Part shown: piece by piece, positions 11,322-24,345 of the stretch
How the letters are laid out: every line of letters begins with the position of its first letter
Position numbering within the stretch: position 1 is the stretch's first letter
Assembly: GCA_946807835.1 (NCBI GenBank)
Contig: OX327690.1
Span: 17,022,501 to 17,086,500 of the forward strand
Direction: 5' to 3'
DNA length: 64,000 bases
DNA from: Ailanthus altissimus
Lineage: Eukaryota > Streptophyta > Magnoliopsida > Sapindales > Simaroubaceae
Translations under genes and position numbers: made by a program
The notes under the pieces: generated by a model
Database searches by the model: none
Seen by the model: the letters and a program-made list of their open reading frames with translations, nothing else
What the model was told of the DNA's origin: nothing

Positions 11322-13367
11322 TGTTGGGATTTGTGCTTACGTGTCATCTCTTTATGTATGAATATTTGTTTAATATTTATAATAGTATTATCATTTCATT
11401 AAATCGCTAATTATCTTTTATATATGATAAGATGCTTGTAACGTTTCAGATATTATATGATATGAAAGAGTTCAAATCTAGTCTAAATAAGTGTAGATCA
11501 GTGCTAAGAATTAGCAACGCTGAGAGTTATAAATACTATGAGTTGACACTAATAAGAGTTATCAGGTTATAAGAGTTAGTGATATCTAAAGAGTTTGAGT
11601 TTTGTCTAAAATAGGACAAAGATCTAAGAATATATTAGTAATGACGTAGTTACAAAAAGTTATAAATAGTGCTAGGAAATGTTATTATGCAAATATGTTC
11701 TCAAATCTTATGTTCCCGATCTATCTTTACTGCTGCTGGTCTGTCAGTGAATACCTTAAATAAATATATAGATCGGTGTATATCTATATCTGGATGGTCC
11801 AGATGGTTAGTCTTAGCAGACTATGAGTTTAGTGGAAGCTCATATAGAGATACAGGTATTCAATGAGAACTGAATGCTGAACAGACTCACAAAAACCTTT
11901 AATAGACATCCTATAAAGTCGTCAATAGAGAGTATTTCGAGTTGAGTAGTATTTGTGGTCCTTTGACTTGAGTGCCGCGGTGGGCTTGTAAGTGATCCAC
12001 CATACTTTAGTTCCACAAATGTCAAAAACCTTTCATAGTCTGACCGTTGGGTATGGTTCTATGTTCATGGAGTCTGGTGCACATAGATATGGGATCCATC
12101 AGCTTAAATTGGTGAGTAATATATCATAAGGCTCTGAGATTATATTTCAGAAAGTCTTATGGCCATAAGCAGTAATTCTAGGGAAAAAATTTTAACCTTA
12201 GGGATAAAGAATATCACAAATGTGTTTGGAAATATTATTTATTGAAATATAATTCTAGAGATAAGCTTTCAGTTGAGCATATGGTGATTTGACGGTGTTG
12301 ATCTATATATCCGCTTTACCCGGATATAAATGATGAAGGGATTATACGAATATGTTATAACTTCAACTTGTATGGTCTAACGCACTGCTTTGTAATATCC
12401 ATAATGTGTGTGTGGGGCATCGTTCACTGACGTATAGAGGAGTTCTATATGACAATTTGGACGTGGACCTAGAGAGTCCCACAATATGAAGTGTACTCAT
12501 TGTACATTGGGGTAGCATTATGGATTGAACAATTCCATCTTAAAAATTCTAGTAAACTGAAAATATATTTCAGGGTTCTTCGAGTTGTGCATTTGTCTGG
12601 ACTTAAATATTAAGTACATCACTTAATTAGTTGGTAAGAGTTGTTAACTAATTAGATATTAATAAGTGGCACAATTTTGTTCCATGAATTGTTTCACCTT
12701 GAATTCACCCATTAACTATGTTAGTAAAATCAAATAAGGTAAATATTAATTATTCAAATAATTTTGAATAATTAAATAAATATAATTTAAATAAATAAAT
12801 ACAATTTTATTTATTTATATTTTATTCTTAAGTAGAAGACATACCTAATTTGAGAAACATAAATTAAATTAAGTGAAGTACCATTTTGTAGAATTAATGA
12901 TCAATTTTATTAGACCATTAAAAATGGTCAATAAAAATAATTTTGGTTGTTAGTCATTTAACCTAATTTTAGTGGAGCACTTGTGAAATGGTTGGAGCAC
13001 AAAAAATGTGTGAATTCATTTTGATTAACAAAGGTGAAACAAAAATTCTTGCAAGTGAGATAGCGCATTGAAGAGAGTTTGTTTTTGGAGAGTTTTCTTT
13101 GAACAAAGAGTTGTGAGAAAAACTAGAGAGAAAGAAAAATAATTTCTTTTTATTTTTCTTTCAAGAAACAAAATCTTATTGCTGAAAATTTAATTGCTGC
13201 TATTCTAACTTCACAATCCCACCGGATTGTTGTGAACTAGAATTAAACATTAGTGCACTTCAAGGTGAGCTCAAAGTTGGAGTTAAGAAAAATTCGAAAT
13301 TAAAATCTTCACCGAAGGTCATCAAATGTATGTTTCTATAATCTCACGTTGTTAATGATTTAAGGAA

Positions 13368-13394
13368 CATATATATATATATATATATATATAT
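13368..13394. repeat. (AT)n microsatellite
   Basis: AT dinucleotide run near the 3' end of copia LTR copy 2. Confidence 0.95.
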
Positions 13395-13444
13395 TGATTA
13401 CATGTTTAATTTCGTTGCGAAATTCGTGTATATGATACACATTT

Positions 13445-16148
13445 TGTCACGCCCCAGACCCAAAAGATCTGATACATGATATAACTTACACTCATTCAAT
13501 AATATTTAAACATTCATTTTAATTTCTTTCAGAATTATAGCAATTGAATTATAACTGGGACAATTAGTAAACCGGAGATACGCAGAGTTTTCTCAGAGAT
13601 TAACACTCTACTACGTCACTAGTAGCAACTTTGTTACCGGAAGCCCAGAATATATTCATTACAAATTCTTACTTAAAATCAATCCATAACCACACGTGGT
13701 GAAACTTAAAACTAAATCCAACCACACACAATAAAATAATACATACGTATTTATTCAATAGAGACAGATCAAATATCTTATCCTACGTGTCCCCAAATAA
13801 AACACTCAGCAACTTAGCAACTTAGGGAACCCAAGGAACAGCAGAAGCCTTGCCAAATCTGCTAAGCACACATGTACCTTATTTACCTGAAATCACCATA
13901 AACTATAATTAGTATAAAACTCAGTAAGCATACTAGTTTTTCATATATCAAATACAAATACATATATGTACACAATGCATATGTATGAGATGTTGTGATC
14001 AATCAAAATCAAAATCTTATCAAATCACATGTCATGTAAGCGCTTACACATTCTTTCAAAACATATTATAGGAATACATCAATCAACTACTACTTAGTAG
14101 GACTTACACATCACATATCACATAATGAGCCAAATGTCACTCGTATGTGACATACCGTGTGAGAGGAATGGTACAAGTGAGGTTTAAATTACACATATAT
14201 AATGCTGAAGCCCGAAGGTAAGAGCCAAACCCTCACCATGATCATTGGTGAGTCCTCTTACATGCACCAATACGCCACCACACGAATGCGATGACTCAAT
14301 CTTCCTTTAGGTACCAATAGGATCCTCTCTACATACGGAACATATAACATATACCAATCCCAAAAGAAAGGCCATACATAAAGGCTCCAAAAATCACATA
14401 AGATGCCTACTAAGTCAACAGTAAGTTCAAGTATCCTCAAAATATAAAATGTTTCTCATGGACATATTACACTTCAAAGATTTTTTTCTTAAACACATTT
14501 CATTTTGAAAGCTCACTTTCAAAAACACATATATGTCCATACTCAATGTCAATGCTCACATTCATAAACATATGTCTTTCACATTTCATACCAAATACAC
14601 TTTGGCATAACATAAACATATTTCTAAGCACATTTACAAAATCATACATAGACAATTACTATGCTTATTGTGATTTCTGTAAAAGTCTAGTATACTTACC
14701 TCTTAGTACTTACAGCTACAAGGCTTAAATCTCATTAACCTATCAATGGAGATAAATTCTTTCATAAGCCTCACAATTCACATAAAATACTTTAAATAGC
14801 TTACAAAATTATACAAAATGCATTTATCACATCAAATTGGTCTAAATACTTGGTTTCTTAAAACTTGTCATTCTGACCACTTACACTTAACAAAATTTTC
14901 TAATACATCAAATGATGTCTAATTACTCCAAAATCAGAATGTATCATTCTTGACTCATATATCATTCCTATATATAAATAGTATAACAAAATTCCTACAC
15001 AATCCATTCCATATACACCATCGAATCCAAACTATTAACCTGACAGGATCAAAATATTTATTGAATAGTATTCAATCTCCTAATTTTATAAAATCATATA
15101 CTAACTCAAAAATTATAAAATTATCACAGAAATACTCTTGAAATATATCTTAATCCATGATAAATACTTCTCTTCAAAATAACTGCCAAAAGTATTTTAA
15201 AACTATTTTATTCTATAACTTTAAAAATTTGTTAATCAAATATTGCAATGAGCTGATACACTTTAGAAAATCATAACACTTCAACCACATTGATCTAAAT
15301 TCTCAATTTTGAGTAAATCATATTAGATATATAAAATTATCATATTCCACAAATTTGTAATTTTTGAAAATCATTCAGTAGGACAAAAATTGTTTGTCAC
15401 TGTATCATACTGTTCATACAGGAAATTTCTAGAATTTCAGGGTCATTTTGGTAAATTCACAACAAATTCAATTTCTGAAATTTTGAATCGATTCAAAGTC
15501 TTAGATAATCCTAAACATGTCTAATTTCATATACTAAAAATTCAAAATTAGAATCAAATCACAACAATTTATAAAATTATTGGATCAAGAGACTATCAAG
15601 CAGAAATTTCACAATTCATCATGATTTATCAAGCTATCTTATATATTATCATCAATTCTCATAAGATCTTACGAAATACACATCAAATCCTCAATTAACA
15701 TATTTTCAGAAATCAAAACTTAAAGGAATTAACTTAATTAATACCAATAAATTGAGAAATAGGTGTGATATACCTCTTAAAATCCAAAATTCCAATTTCT
15801 TCTTCTTCTTCTCTTTCTCTCCCCTTTCTTTCTCTCTTTTCTCACTCTAAAAGGGATAGCTCGACCCAAAAGAGTGAATTAGGGTTTCAAAAGTGTATTT
15901 TTATACTAAGAGGTTAATTTTTAATATTTACGAATTTGCCCCCAAAACTTTTAAAGTATTACAATTTGATCCCTAAAATAAATCTAAAGTCTTGCAATTA
16001 AACCTAATGCTAATAGTATTACCTTAACCTATACAAATACTACTAATAACAATACATAAATCAAGTATCACCCACATACAAATAAAATACGTATATTTAT
16101 ACATATATAAATACTTATTCTTACCGGTTGTCGATATTGGTTACTACA
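13445..16148 (-). mobile_element. Solo Ty3/gypsy-type LTR nested in copia LTR copy 2
   Basis: On the plus strand it runs from TGTCACGCCCC to GGTTACTACA (2,704 bp); read on the minus strand it is TGTAGTAACC...GGGGCGTGACA, a common plant gypsy LTR form. A TATA-like AGTATAAAAATAC on the minus strand near 15900 supports minus orientation. Flanks CATTT (13440-13444) and CGTTT (16149-16153) match at four of five positions; the difference is what CpG deamination would give. There is no internal region, hence solo. A pyrimidine-rich tract at about 15795-15845 is part of the LTR. Confidence 0.82.
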
Positions 16149-16212
16149 CGTTTAATTTTTTCCAACATATACACAATCACATGCATACACCATAAAACAA
16201 GTCAACACAACG

Positions 16213-17510
16213 TAATTTAAATTTAATTTAAAATTTAAATTATAAAATTTAACGTAAGTGAAATTAAATTTAAAATAGAATTAAAATTATAACATTTAAC
16301 ATAATTAAATTTTAATTTAAAATTAAAATTAAGATTATAATATTAAATGTAATTGAAATTGAATTTAAAATTGCAATTGAAAATATAATATTTAACGTAA
16401 TTGAAATTGAATTTAAAATTGGAATTAGAATTATAATATTTACAAAAATTAAAATTAAAATTATAATATTTAACGTAATTAAAATTAAAATTAGATTTAA
16501 AATTATAACATTTAACATAATTAAAATTCAATTTGAATTTAGAATTATTTAATGTAATTAAAATTAAAATTGAAATTGAAATTTAAAATTAATATTAGAA
16601 TTATAACATTTAATGTAAGGAAAATTAAAACTAAAATTTGAATTATAACATTTAACGTAATTGAAAGTGAAACTGAAATTTAAATTGGAATTATAACATT
16701 TAATGTGATTAAAATTGAATTTAAAATTAAAATTAGAATTATAACATTTAATGTAATTGCAATTGAAATCGGAATTATTACATTTAATGTAATTAAAATT
16801 AAAATTAAAATTATATCATTTAAAGTAATTAAAATTGAAATCAAATTTGAAATTATAATTATTTAATGTAATTAAAATTGTAATCAAATTTGAAATTATA
16901 ATTATTTAACGTAATTAAACTTGAAAAATGAATTAAAATTATAAACTTTAATGCAAATAAAATTGAAATTATATTTGGAATTAGAATTATTTAATGTAAT
17001 TAAAATTAGAATTATAACATTTAATGTAATTGAAATCGAAATTTGAATTAAAATTATAATATTTAATATAATTAGAATTGAAATTGAAATTTTAATTATT
17101 GTATTTAACGTAATTAAAACTAAAATTAGAATTGAAATTATAACATTTAATGCAATTAAAATTACAAATAGAATTAAAATTATAACATCTAACGTAACTG
17201 AATTAGAAATTAAAATTGCAACTTTTAAAGTAATTAAAATTGAATTTAAAATTAGAATTAGAATTATAATCTTTAACATAATTGAAATTAAAAATTGATT
17301 TGAAATTATAACATTTAACGTAATTAAAAATTAAAATTGAAATTAGAATTGTAATATTTAACGTAATTAAAATATAAATTTGATTTGATATTATAATAGT
17401 TGACGTAATTGAAATAAAAATTAGAATTAGAATTATAATATTTACTGTAGTTAAAATTGAAATTATAATATTTAACTTAATTGAAATTAAAATTATAATA
17501 TTTAAGATAA
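16213..17510 (+). repeat. AT-rich minisatellite, right part
   Basis: This continues the array interrupted at 11321: the same ATAACATTTAACGTAATTGAAATT-type units with spacing of about 45-55 bp, about 1.3 kb long. Long frames on the minus strand (16312-16531, 16902-17279) encode only repetitive N/F/I/L-rich peptide and are not genes. Confidence 0.85.
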
Positions 17511-18403
17511 TATATTATCTTTAATTTATTAATTTCATAGAAGGATTTTTTTTTAATTAATTGTTCGATCATAAGGGTTGTATTTTATATTTAACCAAAT
17601 TCTAATGGGCTTCTGATATTTCTCATTATAACCCTTTATACAAGTTACTAGTATTAAAGGTGAGCCATTGATCTAATATAATGGCTCAGACATTCGGCTG
17701 TACTACAAGCTGAATGTATTTTGGCCTGATTTAGATGAAATAGTTTATAAATTTAATTAGAGTATCTTTTTCTTTTTGAATGAATATAATTAATAACTTA
17801 TGAAGAACTTTGTGTATTAAGGGGTGTCAAAACGGGTTATGATATGATTATTTGACACGTATTAAACACATTTTAAGTAAATATAGGTAGAAGTAAATTA
17901 AAAAGATTAATAAATTGGTCGAATTCATATTATCTATTTATTAATCGTGTCAAATACATATTAGAATCATACAATTTGTAAATTTATTTAAAAAACATTA
18001 CTATTTATTTATTATTTATTTTTTAAAAAAGTTACATCATATTCTAATAAAGAAAAAGTTGCATTATTTTCCACCGAAAGTTTTTTCTACTTTTTTTCTT
18101 TTCTATTTTTTTTTTTCCTTTTCTTTTCATGTCTTTTCTTTTCAACTATCCCAAATAAAAAAGACTCTTTAATCTCATTGACTTCGCATGCTTTTTCTTT
18201 TCTTTTCTTTTCATCCTTCACTTTCTCTGCAAACATCATTATCTGGAGAGCCTACAATTTGTATGAATGGCAACAATGGTTTTGGCATGAGTAAACAACA
18301 GCATCAATGTGTTGCAAGAGAAGTTCTTGTCATACAGATGGCTAAGCCCCAAAATCTCCTTCATCCACGCAGAAGATGTCTCAAAGAAATCGTCAATGGC
18401 GGA
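17511..18403. other. Intergenic stretch ending at an element boundary
   Basis: AT-rich, with a pyrimidine tract at about 18070-18160. A 72-codon plus-strand frame (18188-18406) ends exactly where the Athila-like LTR begins: its stop is supplied by the LTR's first bases (TGA at 18404). Its C-terminal part, after the Leu/Phe-rich start, reads like ordinary coding sequence, but I do not recognise it. Confidence 0.35.
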
Positions 18404-19460
18404 TGACGAACATGTTTTATATATGATGTTTTATTCTTTATAATTTGATAATTTCTTGTTTTCAGTACTATAATATGACTATTTATGCACGAATTATTTA
18501 AAAGTCCACCTTAGAGCTTATAAAAAGAATATGAGAAGTCTTATTTGCTAAGTAGAGAGAAAGCACGAAATTAAAGAGAAAACAAAGGATTTTTGGTGAG
18601 AGAATGCACTTTTGAGCTTGAATTCTTGAAGATTGAAAGCCCACAGCAACATCTCTTACTAGTTTTCTTTTTTCTCTTTCTTATTTACTTTAATTAAGAA
18701 TTTATATTTGTAGTTTGTGTTACTATAGGCATGGTTACTCTTGTAAACTTTTGGATTATTGTGATTTTTTGCTTAACTATGGTTGGCTAAATTTTTTTTT
18801 CTAAGGCTTGATGTAGGTCTACCATATATTATGTTTGGATATTTTTAGTTGATTAATAACTATTTTTTTGTGTTATTCATTTGTGCTTTTCTGGATTTAA
18901 TGCTTCCAGTTTGATTGAAAAATTGATTAAATGATCTAGAATTGTGAATTATATGCTTGGAAAAGATTAATTCATTTGTTAGACTTGAAAAACTTGACTT
19001 TAGCTTTATTGAGTTGGGAGACTAATAAAACTTGGGTATCAATTTAAGGCCTACATAATGCATGTGTAGATAGACAAGTTACAAAGGGATATCAACTTAA
19101 ATATTTATGCATAGGATCTCATTTTATGCTTGGGAGAGGTAATGAGATTAATATTGAACTTCTTGATTAATGAATTCACAAGAGTAGTTGCTAATCGCTA
19201 AAATGTGAAGAACATGAGAAAGGTAGAGTGAAACTAAGACCTTAAGACCATTTACCATAGATTTATAACCCCTTAATTTGTTAAATTGTTAGTTTAAGCA
19301 TTTTTGTTTTAGCATTATAAAATTAGGTTGTTAACACTATAGTAGTTAGAATTAATTTAGAAAACCAATCCTTTTGGTAACGATACTTCTCATCACTTTA
19401 TTACTTACTCACAATCTTTGCACTTGCGGTTAATTTTTGCATATGTTAGATTCGCAAACA
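18404..19460 (+). repeat. 5' LTR of the Athila-like element
   Basis: It starts TGACGAACATG and ends TTCGCAAACA. It aligns with 26021-27215 through the CTATTTATGCAC, GCTTATAAAAAG, GAGAAAGCACGAAA and ACAAAGGATTTTTGGTGAG blocks. A TATA box (TATAAAAAG, 18519-18527) marks the likely promoter. Compared with the 3' LTR it lacks about 250-300 bp corresponding to about 26140-26430. Confidence 0.8.
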
Positions 19461-19619
19461 AGTATTTTACGCTGTTGCCGAGATTTTAGATTTTGAATAT
19501 TTACTAATATTGTTGATAAACAATTTGATTTTAGTTTAGGCATTTATTTTTGTTGAGTTTGGTTTATTGTAATTGTTTTAAAGGTGTATGCGAAGAGCTT
19601 GTAGCTTTGAGCTATTACC

Positions 19620-20500
19620 TTTTGATTCGAAAGTTAAGTGCACTTTGCGACTTAAGAGAGAAAAGAAAATTCTAGCTCAAGCTATGACTAACAATGACAA
19701 CAATTATAGGCCTTGCGGGATTATTTCAAGCTTGTGATCAATGATAACTATTTGAGAATTCGACATTAAGGAGTCAATGCCAATAATTTTGAGTTGAATC
19801 CGGCTCTTATCAATTTGGCATAGCAAAATCAATATGGGGGTTTGCCAAGTGAGGACCCAAATATTTATCATGCTACGTTCTTGAATATATATGACTCTAT
19901 CAAGATGAATGGGGTTTCAGAGGATGTCATTAAGATACGCTTGTTCCCTTTCTCTCTTAGGGATAAGGTGAAAGGTTGCTTCAATCTTTGCAACTGGGGA
20001 GTATTGCAATATAGAAAGAGTTTGCATAAAGATTCCTCACTAAATTCTTCCCACCATCAAAGACTTTTTAATTTTTGAGAGAAATAGTTCAATTCTGACA
20101 ATTGGACTTTGAGCCACTCTATAATTAAGAGCGGTTCAAGGACCTTATTCGGAGGTGCTTCCAAAATGGATAGCAAGATTGGTTCTAAGTACAAATCTTC
20201 TACAATGTACTAAATGGGAAAACTAGAACTATTATAGATACGATAGTGGACGGTGTTTCATTATCGAAAATCGAGGAAGAAACTTAAGTTTTATTGAAGA
20301 AGGTGGTTTGTAACAATTACCAATAGCCTAATGAGAGGTTTATTCTTAGGAAAGTAGCCAAAGTACATGAATTTTACCCTATAGTTGCACTTTTAGCTCA
20401 AGTCTCAGCATTAGCCAATCAAATTTTTGCACTTAATGCTAGAGAGGCCTTAGCAATTAAAGATCTGGTGATGGTTGCAAATGTATCCTATACCGATGAA
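19620..20500 (+). pseudogene. Gag remnant (Athila-like)
   Basis: Fragments of a retrotransposon gag, the structural protein of the virus-like particle. The clearest stretch is 19842-20078: GGLPSEDPN followed by a KMNGVSEDVIKIRLFPFSLRDK-type block, the hallmark of plant gypsy gag (retrotrans_gag). Stops and frame changes break the frame before and after. No intact zinc knuckle was found downstream. Confidence 0.75.
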
Positions 20501-20879
20501 GGGCGTGAACCAAAATAAGTGTAGTATGTTGACAGCTAAAACTTCAACTATCAGAGTAACAACTTACCCATTCATTATTGTCTAGGACTTTATAATTATG
20601 ATAACTTCTCTTATGATAACATAAGGAATACTCTACAACCTTCACCAGGGTTTAATCAACTGATAGTTGAGAAGAAACACTCATTGAAAGACCTCTTGTG
20701 CACTTTTATTGTTGAGACGAGAAAGATTCAACAAAAATAAAGCTTGGCTTGACAACATCGAGACATATTGCACTAACATGAATGCTACATTAAAGCACTA
20801 AAGATGCAAGTTAGCCAACTTGTTAGTGCAATCAAGGATAATCTTTTGGCAAGTTCCTAAGTGACATAAAGCCTAACTT

Positions 20880-21537
20880 AAGGAAGTATTGCAAGGCCAT
20901 CACTCTTAGGAGTGGAAAGGAAGTGGAAGCCTCTAAGCTAAAGGAGACTGAAGGGGAAGAGAAGAAAGTTGAACCAAAACCACAAAAGGTGAATCCAAAG
21001 CCCAACTTTATTTTATTTTCTGATAGCCCTCCCATTATTACTCCCCCATTAGCATTTCAATGGTTCCAAAGAAAGAAATTGGATGCTTAATTCTCCAAGT
21101 TCCTTGAAGTCTTTAAGAAAATTCAAATAAATATCTTTTTTTATAGATGTTTGGGAGCAAATGTCAAACTATATGAAATTCACGAAAGAAATGGTGTCTA
21201 AAAAAAGAAAGTTGAAGGAGTATGAGATGGTCAAGTTAATAATGGAGTATAGTGCAATTCCTCAACGAAAATTACCTTAAAAGTTGAAAGACCCCAAAAG
21301 TTTCACCATCCCTTACACTATTGGTTATTCTACTTTTGAGAAAGCCTTGTGTGATCTTTGAGCAAACATCAATCTTATACCTCTATCCATGTTTCAAAAT
21401 TTGGGTCTTGGAGAGGTAAAGCCTACAACTATTTTTTTGAAAATGGTAGATAGATCTCTCACTTATTTAAGGGATATCATTGAAGATGTGTTAGTTGATG
21501 TGGATAAATTAATTCTTTCAATGGACTTTATTGTTCT
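20880..21537 (+). pseudogene. Protease remnant (Athila-like), 5' part
   Basis: A TLRSGKEVE-like linker at about 20900 (the usual gag-protease linker in this clade) leads to a charged region and then a retropepsin-type stretch. The ANINLIPLSMF-like flap follows a degraded active-site region (about 21355-21395), then VDRSLTYLRDIIEDVLVDVD and DFIVL. The frame is cut at 21537 by a copia LTR and resumes at about 23731. Many stops are present. Confidence 0.7.
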
Positions 21538-23727
21538 TGTTAGAATTTTTACTCATGTGACATCCTAATTTTGTATGAATATTGTATTTTCATACTAATG
21601 CAATAAATAAATATTTCACTAAATCAATAATTATTTTTTATTAGGTAAGATGCTTGTATATTTCGAACATTATATTGATATGAAGGAGTTCAGATCGAGT
21701 TTAAAAAGTTAAAACTTTATCTAAAATGGGATAAAGACCTGAGAATATACTAACAATGATACAGTTGTAAATAATTACAAGAGTAGCTATGAAATGTCAT
21801 TGTGCAAGTATATTCTCGAATTATTTGTTTCTGATTTATTTCCACCGATGCAGGGTTTGTCGAGTGAAACTAATTAATATAGATCAGTGTATATATATAT
21901 TTGGATTGTTCAGAATGTTAATTTTAGCAGACCATGAGTTTAGTTGAAGTTCATATAGATATATAGGTATTCAATAATGACTGAATACTGAACAATACTC
22001 AATGAATACCTCTAATAGATTTCTTATAAATTCGTCAGTGGAGGGTCTTCTCGAGTTGAGCAGTATTTGTGGTCCTTAAACTTGAGCACCACGGTGAGCT
22101 TATGAGTAATCCACCATACTTAGGTTCTACACATGTCAGAGACCTTTCATGGTCTAACTGCTGGGTGTCGCTAGATATGGTCTGATGCTTATAGAGTTCG
22201 GTGTGTATAGATATGGGATCTGTCAGCTCATATGGGTGAGTTAAATATCAAGATGCTCTAAGATTGTATTTTAGAAAGTCTTATGACCATAAGCATTTAA
22301 CTCGGGAAAGAGTTTCCTGTGGAGTAAATAATATTGCAAATGAATTTACGTATATTATTTATTACAATACGAATTAAAAAAAATATAAGTTTATGATTGA
22401 GTAATAGGGGACTTGACGCTGTTGATCTATGTATCTACTCTTCAAGGATATTAATGATGGAGGGATTGTACGAATATAGATTAATCTTAACTTGTATGGT
22501 TTAACTCATTATTTTGTATTAACCATAACGTGTGTGTGGGGGGCTTCAATTATGGACTTACGAAAATATTTCATGAGATAAAATGAGTGTGAATCTGGGG
22601 AGTCTCACTATATGAAGTGTACACGTTGAGCACGTAGGTAATGCACTTGATCAAATTGTTTGATTTGGAAAGTTTTTGAAAAATATGAATTTATTTCAAG
22701 ATCTCTCAGGGAGTAGTTAAGGTTTAAATGTTAAACCCAAAATTGTGTCAAGTGAGACTTGACACTTTTATCTACCTAATGTATGTTTCAAAATGTGCAA
22801 ATAATTTGTATGAGTACTAAATTGGGCATTAGTAGATATAGCTACCATTTAAATAAAATAACTATTATTTTATTTAAATTAAATTAATTATTTACTTATT
22901 TATTTTAGGGTCTCTCGGGGAATAGTTAAAATTTAAGTGTTAAATCTAAAATTATATTAAGTGAGACTTGACACTTTTATCTATTTAGTATATGTCTCAA
23001 ATTGTACTAATAATTTGTATGAGTGCTAATTTAAGCATTAGTAAATAAAATTATTATACAATAATTAAAAAATAATAATAATAATAAAATTTGCAATTTA
23101 GCAGTATCAATTCATCTAATTCATTCATTTCACATTTGTTCATTTTTCATTGGATGGAATAAAAATAAATAAAGTGTGTTATAATTCTATTGGCCAGAAG
23201 AAATTTATGTTTTTGTAAATGAATTTGATTCAATAACAAAAGTTGGATGTGGCAGTAAATTATATATTCATCGCCTACAATCTTTCTATCAATTTGCCAC
23301 TGTAAAATTGATACATGACTTAGCATTTTTTTTTTGTTGAGTCATAGAAGAGCACGTGTAATATTGTTTCTTTTTTATTGGTTAAGACATAGGCAAGTTT
23401 GCTTATATATTTGGAAACCGAGAGACATAAATGTAAGTTTTAAATTATTTTGTTTCATAAGATTGAGAGATTGAAATAAATTTAAAACAAAATTATTTTA
23501 AATATTTTGAAAAAGAAAGTTATTATTTTAGTTTGTGAAAGTCCACCACTTTCTTAATTAGAATTATTCAAAGCACGCTTTGAGGGTAAGTCTCCTAATC
23601 TCATTAGTGTAATGAAATTATTTTAATGTATATTATATTTTCGCTGCATTGCATATGAGATATGCAATATTTAAATTATTTTAAAATGCATATATTTACT
23701 TGTAGCACGATGCAAATGCACACAACA
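21538..23727 (+). mobile_element. Copia LTR (family copy 3) nested in the Athila-like protease
   Basis: It begins TGTTAGAATTTTTACTCATGTGACATCC, matching the start of copy 2, and carries all family landmarks. The host protease reads up to this boundary and resumes beyond it, so the insertion is clean. I could not recognise a TSD. No primer site or copia coding follows, so it is probably solo. Near its 3' end a segment of about 208 bp is tandemly duplicated (22703-22910 and 22911-23060), starting with TCTCTCRGGGARTAGTTAA. Confidence 0.75.
22703..23060 (+). repeat. Tandem duplication within copia LTR copy 3
   Basis: The blocks TCTCTCAGGGAGTAGTTAAG, GTGAGACTTGACACTTTTATCTA, AATAATTTGTATGAGT and GGGCATTAGTA appear twice in the same order. 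The copies have diverged moderately. Confidence 0.75.
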
Positions 23728-24345
23728 CCAATAGTTATAGATATGAAAAAAGATAAAGAGGTTTCTAATTATTCTTTGGCGGTTATTTCTAACTACCAGA
23801 AGAACTCTAATTGACATAGAAAAATGAGAATTGATAATTAGGGTACAAGATAAGGATGCCACATTTAAGGTCTTTAAGGAATTAAAGTTGCCAAATGATT
23901 CTGAAGATTGTTTAAGGATTGACAATACAAATTTGAATGGAGAACAACATGTCTCATCTTGGAAGGAGATAGATGTAATTCAACCCCAAGTTTATAACAA
24001 GCCAATGTTGTACTAAACAAAGAAGAAGACAAGACATGGCAAGATCATGTTAAAATGTCATTCAAACATCGATTATCAAGGTTCATTCTTCTAACCAAGG
24101 TTAAAACTCTTTCTGGGCAAGCTTAAAATAAGAAAGTTATGGTCACTCATTGATGATCAGATTATGGAACTTTGAAAATCAAGGAAAGAGATTAATAAGG
24201 CCATTATGCACACACTAAAGTACCACAATGGAGGAGTGTTCCATGGGTGAAACGCTTTTAAAATACAATTTAATCCCTCATAAATCTAGAAGATGTCAAG
24301 CCGAATACGTTAAATCAAGTGCTTCTTGAGAGGCAACTCAAGTGA
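23728..24345 (+). pseudogene. Protease 3' part and probable integrase tail (Athila-like)
   Basis: Immediately after the nested LTR comes VIDMKKDKEVSN, then VQDKDATFKVFKELKLPNDSEDC, the typical end of the Athila protease region (clear frame 23831-24016). Within about 100 codons it passes to a block resembling the integrase C-terminal LFPGKLKSRW region (about 24100-24130), with no RT, RNase H or integrase core between. The deletion therefore precedes or is independent of the LTR insertion. The integrase call is moderate. Confidence 0.6.

Larger units (their letters stand above)
11322..16207 (+). mobile_element. Solo Ty1/copia LTR (family copy 2), interrupted
   Basis: It begins TGTTGGGATTTGTGC and ends AAGTCAACA, flanked by a perfect CAACG duplication (11317-11321 and 16208-16212). 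Without the nested insertion at 13445-16148 and its TSD copy, the LTR is about 2,177 bp. No primer site or internal region follows, so this is a solo LTR left by recombination, sitting in the minisatellite. It is not the 3' LTR of the element starting at 3225. Confidence 0.88.

Noticed and set aside
11322..13444. 3' LTR of the copia element that starts at 3225
   Set aside because: It has its own perfect TSD (CAACG) and lies inside the minisatellite, so it is an independent solo LTR.
16312..17279. Long minus-strand frames rich in Asn, Phe, Ile and Leu (also 11042-11347)
   Set aside because: They are translations of the AT-rich minisatellite and exist in several frames with the same repetitive composition.
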